Source of the DNA: Treponema sp. UBA937
GTDB lineage: Bacteria; Spirochaetota; Spirochaetia; Treponematales; Breznakiellaceae
Assembly (NCBI GenBank): GCA_002293455.1
Contig: DBDH01000102.1
Location: 26,418-47,368 of the forward strand
Direction of reading: 5' to 3'
DNA length: 20,951 bases
The notes beneath the pieces are model-generated. The model was given only the letters and a program-made list of their open reading frames with translations, was not told the DNA's origin and did not search any database. The position numbers and the translations under genes were made by a program. Shown here in pieces: positions 20,140-20,951 of this stretch; position 1 is the first letter of the stretch; every line of letters starts with the position of its first letter.

Positions 20140-20951
20140 ATGCGTTCGTTAGGTATCAATATTGGATCAACAAGTTTAAAGATGGTGATGGCGGAGGATA
20201 CGCTCCCGGTTTGGAGCGCGGCGCTTCCCCATGAAGGGGATTTCGCCGCGGTTGTGCATAAGTTATTGGCGGAAGGTCATATCCCCGAAGGTATCCCAAC
20301 TCTTGTTACCGGAAATGAAGGCCGCTTTATGTTTGACGCGGCGGGAACGCTGGAGCCGCTTTGCGTAGAAGCGGCTCTTAAAGCCTTGGGCTTAAAGGCC
20401 GACGCGGTAGTCTCGATGGGAGGTGAGGACCTTGTCGTCTATTCTCTCGATAAAGACGGAAAGATTATCAATAACTTTTCCGGAAACAAATGCGCTTCGG
20501 GAACCGGGGAATTCCTGAAACAGCAGCTTGCCCGCATGGACATGACCCTTGCCGATATTGACAAAGTGCCTGACACCGCAAAGGTGCATTCGCTTTCTAC
20601 CCGCTGTTCGGTTTTTATGAAGAGCGATTGTACCCACCGCCTCAACAAGCGCGAAGCCACGAAAGACGACATCGTTTTGTCTCTGTCCGATGTCATGGCC
20701 GTAAAGGTTATCGACTTTTTGAAGCGCGCGCGCGTGAACTCTGGAAAGGTTGTGCTCACGGGGGGCATCACCCTTAACCGCCATATTATCCGCTTTATCC
20801 GGGAAAAAGCTCCGGGGATTGAGTTCATCATCCCCGAAACGGCTCCTGTGTTTGAAGCGCTTGGAGCGGCGAATCTTGCCATAACACTCGGAACGCCGCT
20901 TCCCCCGGTTGATAATCTTTTAAAGCCGAACGCCATCCGCTTTGATACGCT
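20140..20951 (+). CDS. 2-hydroxyacyl-CoA dehydratase activase, 5' part
   Basis: The first 270 residues of a BadF/BadG/HgdC-type ATPase are present; the gene runs past the window edge. Such proteins use ATP to drive an electron into 2-hydroxyacyl-CoA dehydratases or benzoyl-CoA reductases. The actin-like ATPase motifs INIGSTSLK (6-14) and VLTGGI (205-210) are visible, as are the two cysteines expected to hold the [4Fe-4S] cluster between subunits: Cys118 in NKCASGTGEF and Cys156 in STRCSVF. The ATG at 20140 follows AGAGG by four bases; an in-frame ATG at 20128 lacks a ribosome site. Many spirochaetes and clostridia have a long form of this family with dehydratase-like parts fused downstream; whether this is one cannot be seen. 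It suggests amino acid or hydroxyacid fermentation. Confidence 0.9.
   Translation, partial: MRSLGINIGSTSLKMVMAEDTLPVWSAALPHEGDFAAVVHKLLAEGHIPEGIPTLVTGNEGRFMFDAAGTLEPLCVEAALKALGLKADAVVSMGGEDLVVYSLDKDGKIINNFSGNKCASGTGEFLKQQLARMDMTLADIDKVPDTAKVHSLSTRCSVFMKSDCTHRLNKREATKDDIVLSLSDVMAVKVIDFLKRARVNSGKVVLTGGITLNRHIIRFIREKAPGIEFIIPETAPVFEALGAANLAITLGTPLPPVDNLLKPNAIRFDT

Noticed and set aside
1..20951. CRISPR array, insertion sequence or prophage
   Set aside because: No regularly spaced direct repeats, transposase, integrase or phage structural proteins were seen.

Overview
The window looks like chromosomal DNA of a spirochaete, most likely Treponema or a close relative. The main evidence is a periplasmic flagellar sheath gene (flaA) whose protein closely resembles, from memory, T. 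pallidum FlaA, and a radical SAM protein of the type called spiro-SPASM, which as far as I recall is confined to spirochaetes. Moderate GC and mixed metabolic content would fit a free-living or gut treponeme better than T. pallidum; that is inference. No insertion sequence, integrase, phage structural gene or CRISPR array is visible.

Left part, + strand (1-7782): an ATP-type 6-phosphofructokinase is followed by a LarA-family (lactate racemase-like) protein. Next comes a 678-base stretch without a gene. It holds a good promoter, a series of degenerate tRNA-like modules and a GC-rich hairpin leader, and leads into a slipin (SPFH/band-7) gene and a small cupin gene. Two normal tRNA genes (Asp-GTC, Pro-CGG) follow, then gltX with its own promoter, overlapped by ATGA with an arginase gene.

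Middle part, - strand (7772-11587): an ankyrin-repeat protein with an N-terminal TIR/deoxyribosyltransferase-like domain overlaps the arginase gene tail to tail. Then come tRNA-Phe with promoter and terminator, a (p)ppGpp synthetase-like protein fused to TPR repeats, and flaA with a strong promoter and terminator.

Right part, - strand (11588-19877): seven tightly packed genes read as one transcription unit: spiro-SPASM protein, GT2-like glycosyltransferase, SpsF-like nucleotidyltransferase, a PseG/SpsG-like protein fused to a methyltransferase, an ATP-grasp ligase, a periplasmic N-acetylmuramoyl-L-alanine amidase and a GerMN protein. This suggests synthesis of an unusual surface or flagellar glycan together with cell wall remodelling. 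A divergent gene for a 2-hydroxyacyl-CoA dehydratase activase starts at 20140 and runs off the right edge.

Two observations deserve most attention. First, the tRNA-like array in front of the slipin gene. Second, an 85-90 base structured element found upstream of both the phosphofructokinase and the alarmone synthetase genes, in the same orientation relative to each gene, whose stems differ by three compensatory base-pair changes. That pattern points to a conserved RNA or palindromic element.
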